Origin: Vitis vinifera
Lineage: Eukaryota > Streptophyta > Magnoliopsida > Vitales > Vitaceae
Direction: 5' to 3'
Assembly: GCF_030704535.1 (NCBI RefSeq)
Contig: NC_081810.1
Span: forward strand, 3,277,501 to 3,341,500
Length of the DNA: 64,000 bases
The notes under the pieces were generated by a model that saw only the letters and a list, made by a program, of their open reading frames with translations, searched no databases and was not told where the DNA came from. Both the position numbers and the translations under genes were made by a program. Positions 35,890-48,540 of the stretch are shown one piece after another (the first letter of the stretch is position 1; every line of letters begins with the position of its first letter).

Positions 35890-37190
35890 TTGATATCCTC
35901 CAAATGCCAGTGGGCCTTTTTGCTTCCTTGATTTTTATAATATTTTTTATGGTTTTGGGAAGGGTGGGGATAAATTGGAGACACAAAGAACGGGGGAGGT
36001 TTTGGGTGTTTTTACAAGGGTGGGTATATTTTCTTGTTTTGTGATGTAAATGAATAAGAACTGGTGAACGCTGGGAAGATGGGTATTGAGGGAAAAATGG
36101 TGAAAAGGAAAAGTTGGAAGCTAGGAGTTTATTATTATTACAAGTATGATTGTGGGTGGGTGATGTATATAAGGAGAAATGATGTTTTTCCTTTTTTGGT
36201 CTTGGAGAAGAAAGAGGGGGGGTATAGCCTTGTAATTGTGGGGATACTTGAGAAGGTGGATTCTTCACTTAAATATATGATATATGATATATCTGCTCTT
36301 GATTCTTTTCACAATTCCTTATCATTGCTTTATTGCTTTATTCATCTACAGAAACTAAGCTCCTTTTAATAACTTAAAAACATTGCATCTTATCAGTGAA
36401 GCATGTGGCCATTCTTGCATTTCCCAAAGATTAAAAAAGAAGGTGGTCCATTCGGTTGGGAAAGCAGCCCAGAACATTGTAAAGTGGTTGGCTGCTTCTA
36501 CCAAATAAAAGTCTATCATAAACCCAAGCTTAAGCCAAGTTCCATCATTTTGCCATTTTGTTCTCTCTAGCAGAATCGAAAGCTGTGTAAGTTAATAGTA
36601 TAGGATATGGATATGGAGACAAATTAACAAAAATCATTAATTGGATTTTTTATTTTTTTTATGAATTAAAATGGACACAAATTATATTACTTTTACTTTT
36701 TCGAAAATTATATTTCAATTTATTGTGTCTCCAAAATAAAAAATAAAAAAATTATGATAAATCAAAAAGTGATTCCTCTAAGGTCAAAAAGGGCGTTTAT
36801 GTCCTCTAATCATTACTGTTGACCTCTTTAATTATTACTTAATGTAAATTATGAAATTTAATACTCCCCCAAGATTTTGAACCAGAAATGGTGAAAAAAA
36901 ATGAATATATGGCAGCGGTAGTGACGTGTTATCACCCTCAATGCACTTTTTGTCGATTCGAGTCGTTGAATAAAGCGATCACCTCTTGGATCAATCCTGG
37001 CCGTCCATATTCCCGACATATGGATGACGGAACGAGATTCGAGCGTAACCCTCCACAAAACCAACGTTCAAGTCATCCCTTTCTGGTCCGCCTCTCTGCC
37101 ACGTGGCACTGTGGGACCCATTTTGAGAATTTCAGCCTTCCACTTCAGCACCTGTGCGGGGTTCTCCGTGCCGTTTCACCCTCGCTGTAA
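35890..37190. other. 3' end of WAV3-like gene and promoter side of NCRK
   Basis: The 3' UTR probably ends within a few hundred bases after the stop. The stretch 36590-36860 is very AT-rich. From about 36900 the base composition becomes more even, as expected near the promoter and leader of the next gene. No gene was recognised here. Confidence 0.4.
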
Positions 37191-40100
37191 ATCCTTCTTC
37201 CTCTCACTGAAGAGTCTAAAACCCATTGAAGCTCCCTTCGTCTTCAACGTCTACTTTTCCCTCTCTCTCTCTCTCTCTCTAAACCCTTTGAAGCTTCTTT
37301 GATCTGAGTCTGAGACCCTCGAGTCTGTTTGTGCTTGCATTCAAGATCGAGTGCTTGCATTGTCGATCGAGTGCTTCCTCGATGGTCTCTATTTATTTCG
37401 ATTTCAGTTGTTGCATACATTTCTGAATCGAGATCTCGCGCTCAAAACTCTGGTTCTTTGTCTGTATATAGTGCTTGGATTCCATGATCGTTGAAGCTCT
37501 CTTGCAGATCTGAAGCTAAAATCCTTCTCAAGCATTTAATTCGGAAGTACCAGAAGTCCTAACCCTAAAATGCCGTTGGATTTGAAAATGCACTTTTCGC
37601 GCATTGCTACTGTTGTATTCCTGTAGCAGTGAGGCGACAGGATTGGTGCGGTTGAAGGAGACAGAGCAACAGCACCCTAATTTCTCGGTTCTTTCGTTCA
37701 GGTACGGAGATTTATCTTTTTCTTCGTGTTTTCCTTTCTTAATCGTCTTCTCGCGATTATTTTGGGCAGAGATCTGCTACTCCTGGAGATAGTGGAATCT
37801 CTTCGAAGCAAGGAGATAAGTGGGTAATGGGTTGGACAATATTGTCTTCCCGGATTTCGTTTAAGGGTATATTTGTAATTCTAATATAGTGTGAAGCGCC
37901 ACATCACATTATTGTCGGTCGAATCATATTTTCCCCTGGTTGATGCGGCATTAAGTAGGTGAGTCAAATGATCTGATGGTCCACATTACATCAGAACCTT
38001 ATGGCGTGAGTGCGGACAGCTGACACCGAGAGCGTGGGGCCCGTTTCGGGATAGAGGTTCGCCCTGTAAACATGGCTTTGAAGTCAAGTCAATCATAACC
38101 GTTGGAGTATTTACAAATATGAAAATTTAAAAAATTTGCCTTTTTTATATGTCAAAGTGCTGAAATCATTGCAGCACACATGAAAAATGCAAATCTTAAG
38201 AGCAAAAATTTTGTCGGTATAATCTGTATTTGATTAAAATCTATGTCCATCGTTATTGTTGGCAAGTCTCTTTCCGATTTGCGAAAGGGGAGCTTTCAAA
38301 GAGAAAGAGGTGGTTGATGGGCTTGTTTTTTAGCTATTTCCCTTTTTGAATATTTATTTGAAAATCCATTAGTCTCCATCTAACCAATTTGCTGTCAGAT
38401 ACCCCTTTTTCCATTTCATATAATTATTTGTGATGAGAATTATCTAATCCACCATTTGTTCTGGGTATGGTATTGCTTTCACCTCAAATCCTATGTTTAA
38501 AATCTGAAGAAAAAGATGTCAGAATGAGATTGGCTTTTGGTCTATATCTTGAGTGCTTTTTCAGTTTAGTTCCGATGAACTGAAATTCTGGTATGAGGTT
38601 TCTCATTGGAGCTCTTACGGATGCTGGTTTCACTTATCTGTTCAGAAGTTTTATTTTAACTGTGGTGATTCTCCTCTGAAACACCTAGTACTCTGTTTTC
38701 TCCTCCTCTCTCACCTTTTTTATTTTTTATTTTATTTTTATTTTGAATTTTAGGTAGTGTAAAGAAAATACGATCAATATTGAAGAAATTTCAGTGCATG
38801 AATTATTGTGGTTCAGGATAACTCTCCTTCTTCCTACCTTGTTTTCTTCTAGTCTGAGTCCTAAGTGGCATGGTTAAAAAGCGTATGTGTACTGGACTGT
38901 CCACGTATCCTAATTATTTAATGCAACTACACAGTCATGACTCTACTTTAGCTGATGGGTGCACAGGTGCTTGTTTCTTTGGATAATCTTACATTTAATT
39001 CCATTAGTTGTGCATCATTATCTCATCTGACCTTGCTATTGTGGACTGTTGGAGACCAATAATTTGCTTGGAGAATGTATTTTCAGATTATGGAGAATAC
39101 TGTAAATCAGTATACTTCAACTTCATTTTGCATGTATCCTTTTCAAATACTAAGGATTGGTTGAATTATGAGGAACCTTCAGATGTTTGTTGGCCAACCA
39201 TGAGTTTGGTATTCCTAACTTTTACCTTGTTTTATCCCATATTTATGCTTGCTTATAATTCTAGTCTTCTGTTACTTGTGTGGATAGTTATTTGTCATTT
39301 TATTTTGGCCCAGATTTTCGTGATAATCTAGTATGTGCAGTTACCAACTGTAATTTCATCCAATCCACTGATAAATGCATGAGTTGAATTGAATTGAATA
39401 TGAAATTTGATCATCTATATCTGTGAAAAGTCCCCCATCCATGTCATGCTTATCTTGATGTGCGTTGTAGTTTTATGATGTTTGATGGTCCAAGATGTTT
39501 TTCATTAGCTTTATTTCTGAATTTTAGATATTTATGGTGCTTTACTCCTATCTGCATATTATTCTGATGGTAGATTTAAATTGTAAATTTTATTAACATT
39601 TTGCAGATTGGAGGGGTTGAGGTTGCAAATGTTTGATGAGCTAACCTCTTGTCTCTGATAAAGGTTTTTATATTCATCCTCTCTCTCTCTTTCCCTCATA
39701 TCTATGAGCCGATAACTTTGACTCCTTTGCATTTTAAATGGAATCTTAATGAGATATTTATTCTGTTGAGTGGTTTAAAGTTGATCTATGAACTTTGTAA
39801 TTCCATCATGAAATTATTCACAAACAGTGATTATAGTTGATTCATTTTCTAGGAAATCCTACATGATCAGAAATATATATAATTCTGGAAATGATGAATA
39901 TGCACTCCATGTACACTGTATAGCAACTCAAATAGTGAACCAAATGTTTCTTTTCAAGTGAAACTAAATGAAGATGCACTTATCTATTCAACAGGATTAA
40001 ACTTGGTTATTTGCTTATTATCTTTGTTATGAGTTTGAGATAACTTGAAAAAATAAGAATGCTTTATTTTGAATGGAAAGTTTCTGATGCTCTATTTTAA

Positions 40101-40191
40101 GGTGTTGAAAAAGAATTTTTTTTGTTTTCAGTGAGAGTTGCTCTTCCAGAGACAGATGTACTTCTGTGTTCTACAAACAGGGTTGGAATAA
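37191..40191 (+). other. Long split 5' leader of the NCRK gene (inferred)
   Basis: A CT-rich leader with (CT)n at 37259-37280 starts near 37190. A consensus donor follows TCGTTCAG at about 37701. Possible further leader exons are 39607-39662 (TTTTGCAG acceptor, AAAG donor) and from 40132 (TTTTCAG acceptor) into the coding start at 40192. The region between is T-rich with no coding frame. Transcript data would be needed to fix the exons. Confidence 0.4.
37570..37626 (+). other. Upstream ORF in the NCRK leader
   Basis: Encodes MPLDLKMHFSRIATVVFL and stops at TAG. It lies in the first leader exon, before the presumed donor at about 37701, so it would be kept in the mature leader. Confidence 0.4.
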
Positions 40192-43100
40192 ATGAAGCTC
40201 CCAGTGGAAGTTGCTCTTGCTTGTCTCATTAGCTTACTTGGGATTCAGCTTAGTCTTTGTGGTTAGTATTGAAACTGTATACTATGTTTGAGATGTGGCT
40301 ACGTAACCATTGATGTTATGACAAGGGAATCTAAGTTACCCCTTAGCAGTTCATTTAGAACTTAAGGAAACTCAGGTACAATCCTACAAACAGATCCTGT
40401 TAAAGTACAGTTGTACCTTTTAGCAATTAACTACTCATAAACAAACTGTAAATGGTGTTTCTTTTTATTTCAATATTTTTAGTGTTTTGCATCTGTAATG
40501 GGGCCCATATGTAGCACTGCTTCTGTGCAATTCCTATCATCATCCTTGGTACTGTGAAGCTTATTTTTGTTGTTTAACTGCTTCTGGCAGATGTACTTTC
40601 TGATACATCCAACATAAATAAATGGACATGCACATGTTCTTCTGCTAATCAGGGCAGCCAGAATTATATTCTTGCAGGGAACTGTTCTACATCATGTGAT
40701 TGCAGTCCAGGTATGCCATTTAATTTCAGGTAGAAGCTTCATACTGTTATTGACAAGGATTTGCTGCTGCTAAACAGTTAACAAGAGATGTTTGTTCTTA
40801 GTATTTCTTAAGAATGCACAATATGTATTTTCAAATTTAGTTAAACAATGGAATTGCTGGGACATCTACTAAACACCTGTCAGCTGGGCTTGTATGTACC
40901 ATTACTTTAGAATATTGAGAGAAACATTTCTATATTCCATGGATTGAAAGTATAGTTTTAGTTTGTCTATACGTGAGTGTGTGCGTTTTGTTTTTGTTTT
41001 CTTTTTTATTATTATTATTATTTTGGTGGTTTTTTTTGTTGTGATTTTGCTGCAAATGAATTGGATAACACTGAGTACAATTATAACATGAATTGGTGTA
41101 ATGAAACTTTTTGCAAGTCACATTATGTTGGTTTAGGAGAATTCTGTTATTAAGTCTACCTGAAAAAGTATGACTGCTGTTTCATGCATATACTATATTG
41201 TTAATATTGTATTTTATCATAGTGTGGTTTCTGATTCGCTGATTGTGCATGCGCATGAATTGTTAATTAGCTGGAGGAGGATCAACTGGAGATAGATGGA
41301 CATGTATCTGTGCTGCTGATGGATTTCCTAAAGTAGCATCAGACAGTGGTCATACCAGCTGCTTTACAGCCTGCAATTGTACTTCTGGTATTTTTTTTTC
41401 TTTTTAAAATTTTCTGGATAGGTTTTGCTTTTTGATTCTCCATTGGTAATGGAATAGTGACTAATTGATGAATCATATGCTGAACTGGTTGGTTTATCAT
41501 GCTTGAAACCATAGCCTATCTGGATGATGCATTTCAGTTTTGTAATATAAGTATTCTTCATTTCTTGTAATGGATTTGCCCCTGTTGTTAATATATACAT
41601 CTTGCCCATGTATGTTTCTGTATATATAATCTATGTCTGAATAATCATCTATCTTATATAAAGATTGAGTTATATATAATCTGTCAGAATATTCAGTCAT
41701 TGTCAATATTGAGATAAAGGGGTTCAGAAGTTTACTTTTGTTCATCTAATTGTTCTTCAACAGGATCTCCCAATGAAGATGCACCTGCTCGAAGGAAGCA
41801 TATTTCCAGTAAAGTTGTTGTGATCATTCTGTTACTATGTGTTGTACTCACAACTTTTGCATTTCTTGCTTCGGTGTTATGTTATGTCTATCGAAAGGAA
41901 AAGTGCCCTATCCAACCACCAGTATTCTCATCAGACAAAGAAACAAGTTGCAATAGTGCTACCAACTTAATAAGCCATAAAATTAATTCAGTGCCAGAAT
42001 CCAGAGTTGATATTGGGTCCCCTATCAATTCTTTAACAGGTAAATAAGTTTTTATCATGGTTGTAACTGGATTTTCTTTGATGAACTTGACTGAAATTAT
42101 GGTGAAGTTTCCTATCAAAGACTATCATTTTTATCTCTCCATGCTTATTTGTATCTCTGAGTCACCCCTATTCTACAAAACCCGACACACGCTGTTTCCT
42201 GCCTATGAGATGATTTATTTTATTTTGGACCTAACATGGCTTATGTACTCCACTATATGATATCTTCTGCAGGGTGCTTTCACAAGGCTTCTTCCTTATT
42301 TAGGAGCAAAACAGGAACCATACACGAGACAATTGTCCAATTTTCTTACTATGAATTGGAAAATGCTACCAATAAGTTCTCCAATTCTAATTTAATAGGA
42401 GTTGGTGGAAGCAGCTATGTTTATTGTGGTCAGCTCAAGGATGGAAAAACTGTGGCAGTTAAGCGACTGAAAACCAAAGGGGGCCCAGATGCTGACCTTG
42501 TTTTCCTAACAGAGGTACTGCATCATTCTGCTATTATTTTCAATTTGTTTGTTGAACATTCTTTTGTTGCTTCGGTTATTATGGGAGGAGTGAGAACAAC
42601 AGAACATTCTTGGAGATTTTACACTATGTTGCTTTGTCAGATTGAACTCTTATCCAGACTTCATCATTGTCATGTGGTGCCTTTGCTTGGCTACTGCTCA
42701 GAATCCCAAGGAAAGCATGCTCAGAGATTGTTAGTGTTTGAGTACATGCTCAATGGTAATCTGAGAGATTGTTTGGATGGGGACTCAGGAAAAAACATGG
42801 ACTGGGCCACTCGTGTTTCGATTGCTCTCGGAGCAGCCAGAGGCTTAGAATATCTTCATGAAGCAGCTGCTCCAAGAATTTTGCATAGAGACGTTAAATC
42901 CACAAACATTCTTCTGGATGAGAATTGGAGAGCCAAAGTAAGAATTTAGCTAGTATGTTAATTTTTTTTCAATAACTTGATCTTTAGCATGGCTGCATGA
43001 GAGAGAAAAAGAGAGAGGCTGAACTATGGTGTGAATTTATCTGAGAAAACTTAACTTGATTGGGTTTCCAAGAATTGGGATGCCAACCCCTGGTTACTAA

Positions 43101-45434
43101 TGCAATCAACTCCAAATTATCCGGTGATTTCTTTCTCAAATGAAATTGTCATCTCAGCTAGTCATCTTATGTTGTTCCAAAACTGTCTTTGCCTTTCTAA
43201 GAAAAACCATGAGCTGATGGCCTAAGAGTTTGATTATTGACTATTGACTCAAATTATTTGATACTATGTTACGTTGATTATTGACTCAAATGGTATTCAT
43301 ATCTAGTTTTCTATTTTCCTAAGAGTTCGCAATGCATGCAGATAACTGATCTTGGTATGGCTAAACGCTTGAGAGCTGATGGCCTTCCTAGCTGTTCCAA
43401 TTCTCCAGCAAGAATGCAGGGCACCTTTGGCTATTTTGCACCGGAATATGCTATTGTGGGGAGAGCCTCCCCTATGTCAGATGTTTTTAGTTTTGGGGTG
43501 GTTCTTCTTGAGCTGATCAGTGGGCGGAAACCCATCCACAAATCTACCAACAAAGGAGAAGAAAGCCTTGTCATATGGGTATGATGATTCATTATTATTT
43601 TATTGCACAAAAATGTTAAGCAAAAGAGGTCTATTTTTGTTAACTTGAAGCAGAGTTATATATTGCTCTTTTACATGTTAACTCTCTTTCACATGTTATA
43701 ATAATCCAATGGCATGGCATCTCATAGTCTGGGAGCTTCCAGAAGGAGACAGATAAGCTTATTATGGCTAAAACCACAGACTGATGGCCACAATTATAGA
43801 CATTTTAGATGTATATTAGTGTTATTGAAAAACCCCTAGGGATCAGTTGAGTGCTAACTTTTTTGATGACCTCCTTAAGTAGTGGCACTTGAGCTGTACT
43901 TGGAGTTGTGGGTTATTTATAAATAAAAGGGGAATAAAATGGTATATCACCATTTTTTTTTCCTATCAATTATTATTTTTAAGATGAAGATCTAAATTTT
44001 CATGATTGGAGTAAGTAATGTCCAATTTCACAATCCTTGGATTTTTCACTTTACCATTTTGGGCTCTGATGTTTATTTGATGCCTAGATCATGTTTAATT
44101 CAAATATTAATATAGTTGTGAATTTTGTCTTGTTTATAGGCTACCCCTCGGCTACAGGATAGTGGGCGAGTGATGTCAGAGTTACCTGACCCACATTTAA
44201 AAGGGAATTTCCCAGAAGAAGAAATGCAGATAATGGCTTTCTTAGCAAAGGAGTGCCTATTGTTGGATCCTGATGCCCGACCAACCATGAGTGAGATTGT
44301 TCAAATCCTTTCAACGATTGCACCAGATAAATCTAGGAGGAGAAATATTCCAGTCAATTTTTTTCAGGTAATACTAGTAAGACTAGGAACTAAAAAAATT
44401 CTCAGGATTTTCCTTTGATCACCTTGACATGAAATTTCTTTTCAAAAGAAAGCTGAACAAAATTTCATAATTTTGTCTCTTTCATTTTCATTTCTCTGAA
44501 AAGGGAAAGGAAAAATCCGTTACTACAGTTTATTTCTTTCTTTTTTTTATCTCTTTCCCCCTTTTCTGGCAAGCGATAAGAATATATTTCTTGTTATGTG
44601 TTGGGTGCCCATGAAAATGTAGGTAATTCATCCAGTTAGTTTCTGTTTCTCTTGCAAATTATTGTATCCACTAATTACTAGTATTTCCATTAACTACTAA
44701 ACTATATTTACATAAACACTTCAAAGTAGGTGAAGTACCAGGTTAGAATGATCTGATAAAAGTTGAATATGGGATGTGTTCCACATGCTTGGTACAGTCA
44801 GATATGTATCTCATATGTATCCATCAAAGAAAAATAAGAAATTATAAATAACGTTAAGACTCATGGAAGAATATTCTGTCTCATTTATATACTTCAATTT
44901 GGCTTAAGCTAATGAAATTGGGTGAGACCTAAGCATTCTTGTGTTCTTAGATTTAAGGATCAAACCAATATCTGGCCACATAGGTGGAAACTAAAACCTG
45001 ACACTCTGCCCCTCAATTCATGTAATACTACACTTCAGTTAATATACGGGTACCAACATGATTTGCTCATTTATCTGTGAACCAACTAAATTTTGCTTTC
45101 TTGTGTTCTGTAGAGGTTGAGCCCTCATAGCATGAAAAGTGAAGCACACATGTTGATACCTGACAAAAAATCTGAGAGTCCTGTTGATGTGGAGCTCAGG
45201 CGAGCGGGGACCAATAAATGGACAGATCGTTGTTCATTACCATTGGATATTGACCGCACTCTCTGTATTGGAGACAGTCAGACTAAAGCAGTCAGTGTTT
45301 CTGCTGAGTATATAGAGAGATTGATCATCATGACTTCAAATGCTAGGAGTTGGCGTGGTCCAGCTGATGAAACTGTGGACTTAACAGAACCCCGGTTTGA
45401 ATCCTTCTGCATGGCAAATGGTAGATCACCTTGA
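40192..45434 (+). CDS. NCRK: Cysteine-rich receptor-like serine/threonine kinase NCRK
   Basis: A membrane receptor-like kinase of the NCRK family, linked in Arabidopsis to ROP GTPases at the plasma membrane and endosomes. Nine coding exons with GT..AG ends: 40192-40261, 40591-40710, 41271-41387, 41764-42039, 42273-42514, 42641-42937, 43342-43578, 44140-44367, 45114-45434; total 635 residues in one frame. Residues 1-24 are a signal peptide. Two Cys-rich repeats follow, one per exon (WTCTC..CSTSCDC and WTCIC..CFTACNC). A membrane helix spans about 120-144 ([11 protein letters not shown]..). The kinase domain has [11 protein letters not shown], the ATP-binding Lys in [17 protein letters not shown] in place of DFG, and FAPEYA. 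Exon 6 is preceded by an intron that stays open and could be mistaken for coding. The Ser-rich C-tail ends MANGRSP. Confidence 0.94.
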
Positions 45435-48400
45435 CAACAACAAATGCCTGAATGCCAAGGGGCAAAACTGGACTATGTATCAAGTCCAAGCAGGTCAGTG
45501 AGGACAATGTATAGTGATGGTGCAAGTTTGATTTAGTTACTTTCTCCCATGTTGCCCAATGACTTAGAAGAAACAAAGCAAGCAGGTCAGTGAGGACTTG
45601 TCCTTTTGAGTTCTTCCTATTCCCCTAAAAAATAAGGTCATTAGGGGCTTTTTTGTTAGAACAGTTCGATTTTTAACTTTTAGTATTCATGTTTTCTTTC
45701 AATATTTTATGCAAGAAATACAGAAAATTTAACTTGTATTTTATTTAGGGATATACCCCTGCCATATGGGGGGGCACATAACATATTCAGCCTCTTACAG
45801 AAACGAAGAAATTGCACAATGACTGCCAATTTGTGACCCAGGTAGTGTCGCATGAATCAAGTGTTGTCACCGAAAATTTTTATGTAGCTGTATACAGTTT
45901 TTGTGCATTTTATGGTTATTTGAGCAATGGGTCGGTTTGGGTTGGAGGGTTTTTGGGTTGGTGGGTTTTCATTAAGCTTCTTTGTACAATTCATGTTAGC
46001 TCTGCAATGGTGAAAATCTGATGAAATATTGGTCTGGAACTGTTATTTTCTTCTTTATTTGTTATAATTAACACAACCTTAATGCATGTCAGTGGAGCTC
46101 AGACCCCTTGGGTTTGGATCAGTCATTATCCTTTAGTTCTACCAACACACAACCCATCCCTTTATTACCTTCATTTCCCAGTGCATCCTCCATGTCATAA
46201 CTTGCTTCATCCCTCTCTGCTACAAAAACATGGTCAAAGGCATTCTATTATCAATGGTTTTATTCCCAGAGGCCCCAGAGCTATTCTTCTGGCTGCCATG
46301 GAAGCACTCACATGTCTCTAGCAATGTTGCTGCCCACTCTCATATTTAAATGCTAACATTTAATATATTCTAATTTTTTTTCTCTTATTTTAATAAAAAT
46401 GAATATTCTAGAATTAAAATTTTAATAAATTAATTTTAATTATCTTATATTCAAATCCTGTTTTACTGATTATTAAAATATAAAAGCCATTACATAGTTT
46501 TTTAATGATTCTTTCCTTATTTCTTTTATAATTAAAAAAAATACAAGATAAATATAAATTTAAAAATGAAATTGTAATCATTTTTTTTTAATCTTTGAAT
46601 GCATCTAAAATTAAATATATATCAATAAATATATTTTCAACTTCCATATATAATACTTGATATTAAAAAAAATTATACATATATATTTTTTTTCAACAAA
46701 ACAACTTTAATATATGTATTATTGTTTTTTCTATTCTTTTTTTAACCTTTCACCAATATTTTTATGAATTTTCTTTATTTTTGGTTTATCTATATTTTTT
46801 TATCAATATATCCCATAAAAATCAATATTTTCATTATTGCTTATATATTTATTTATTTATTTTCTCAATTTTTATATGATCAACAAAATAAAAGAAATGT
46901 TTTAAAATTTTTATTTTTACTTTTTTTTTTTATTCTTTCTCTTTTTCCCCTTTATTTTCTTTCTCATAAACTTTCATCCTTGGATTGGTTCTTGGAAATT
47001 TTGAGAGAAATCATGAAAGAAAGACAATAGGAAGGAAAGATAAAAAAATTAAATTAAATTAAATTTAATAAATTTAGTTTACATATCTTTCTTCAACCTC
47101 ATTTTACTTTCTTTTTCTTTTATATAAAATTAAATAATATGAAAGTGCATCAAATTTAATTAATTATACTTAATAGCATTATCTTTTTATGGATATTTTC
47201 ATGATAAGTAAATGAAAATTAATTCCTTCTTCACTATTTATTTTTCCCTCAATCTACTTTTCCAACCAAACATAGCACCAATTATCCAACTTCTCCTAAT
47301 TGATTTGATTGTCTTATTGTACTCCCGCAATTAGAAAATTGAGAAAAATATGATATTTTAGCATGGTTTGACTACTTACACATTCCCATGTTTACATAGT
47401 ATACTAACCATAAAAATATCAATAATCATGAATATATAAAAATATATCGATACTTTGATTTTACGAATATATCAGAAGTATATCAATAGATATTTTGAAA
47501 AACAAAATTCGATAACTTAAATTTTTTTACAAAAATATTGAGGAAAAATTCTAAAAATGATATAATAAATAATAATAGACATTTTAAAGTTATTTTATAA
47601 TATATATATATTTGATAATAATATCGTATCCATCTTTAAAAAGATATAAATTTATTAAATTATATAAAATATTATTCAACAATAATATTATGATATTTGA
47701 TTATAATATATCTTATTTTAAAATTATAATTCATTTAATTTTAATTGTATTAAATGATACAAAATAAATGCTGATATATATATAATTTTTTTAAATATTT
47801 ACATTTTTTATATTTAATTAATATATAAATTATATAAAAAACTATTAAGAAAATTATAATGATAGGTTTTATATTTTTAGTGATTAATTAAATGAAATTT
47901 AAAAATAAAATAATTAGAATTAATTTGTTTATTAACACTATTTTTTAATATTTTGTTGTGTGATAGTTTAACTATATATTTACTTGGTGCCTAATATTTA
48001 ACAAGTGGGCAAATCAGTTTAGTGGTCGAATCACGACGTCTGCGTGCGCAATTTCATATTTTTGAGGCTTTGAACACGCGTTGACTAGTTTGACCACATG
48101 TTGATTGTCGATACACAAAATTTTGAGGAAATTTTTTATACTAATATTCAATAATCCACTAATTGAAGGAAAAAAGAAAGAATAGAATGGTCAAACTCTA
48201 AAAAAAACCCTTTCAATTGTGATTGTACTATTTAAAAAAAAAATTAAAACATTGAAAAGTTAAATATATAATAAAAGCAAACTCACGAGCTCAACCAAGA
48301 GTTCGATATTCGAAATCTCAAATGAAATGTAACAAAACAAAACCTTAAAACAAAAAAAAGTTAAATATATGATCGGGGAAAACTCACGAGCTGAGTCAAG

Positions 48401-48540
48401 AGCTTAACCTCAACATGTGTGTGAAGTACAACAAAATTGACTCAACTTCACAACTCAACAATATTTTCTTCGTAACTCAACAAATGATACAAGAAAAATC
48501 TCTCAATGTTCTCGTGGGGGCCTCTCTCTTGACAGCCAGG
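45435..48540. other. Intergenic, very AT-rich
   Basis: The NCRK 3' UTR probably runs a few hundred bases. The stretch 46350-48000 is almost pure A/T. Between about 46950 and 47280 there is a worn copy of a MITE ending CTTTTCCAACCAAACATAGC, similar to the end of the Tourist-like element at 28290. A direct duplication lies at 48256-48320 and 48357-48415 (shared AAAGTTAAATATAT and ACTCACGAGCT). No gene was recognised. Confidence 0.4.

Noticed and set aside
35855..36268. 137-codon minus-strand ORF after the WAV3-like stop
   Set aside because: Low-complexity His/Pro/Ser composition, no domain, and it lies over the 3' UTR.
42236..42949. 237-codon single ORF in the NCRK gene
   Set aside because: It begins in intron 4 and runs through intron 5; the kinase motifs line up only when 42515-42640 is removed, though retention is noted as a possible isoform.
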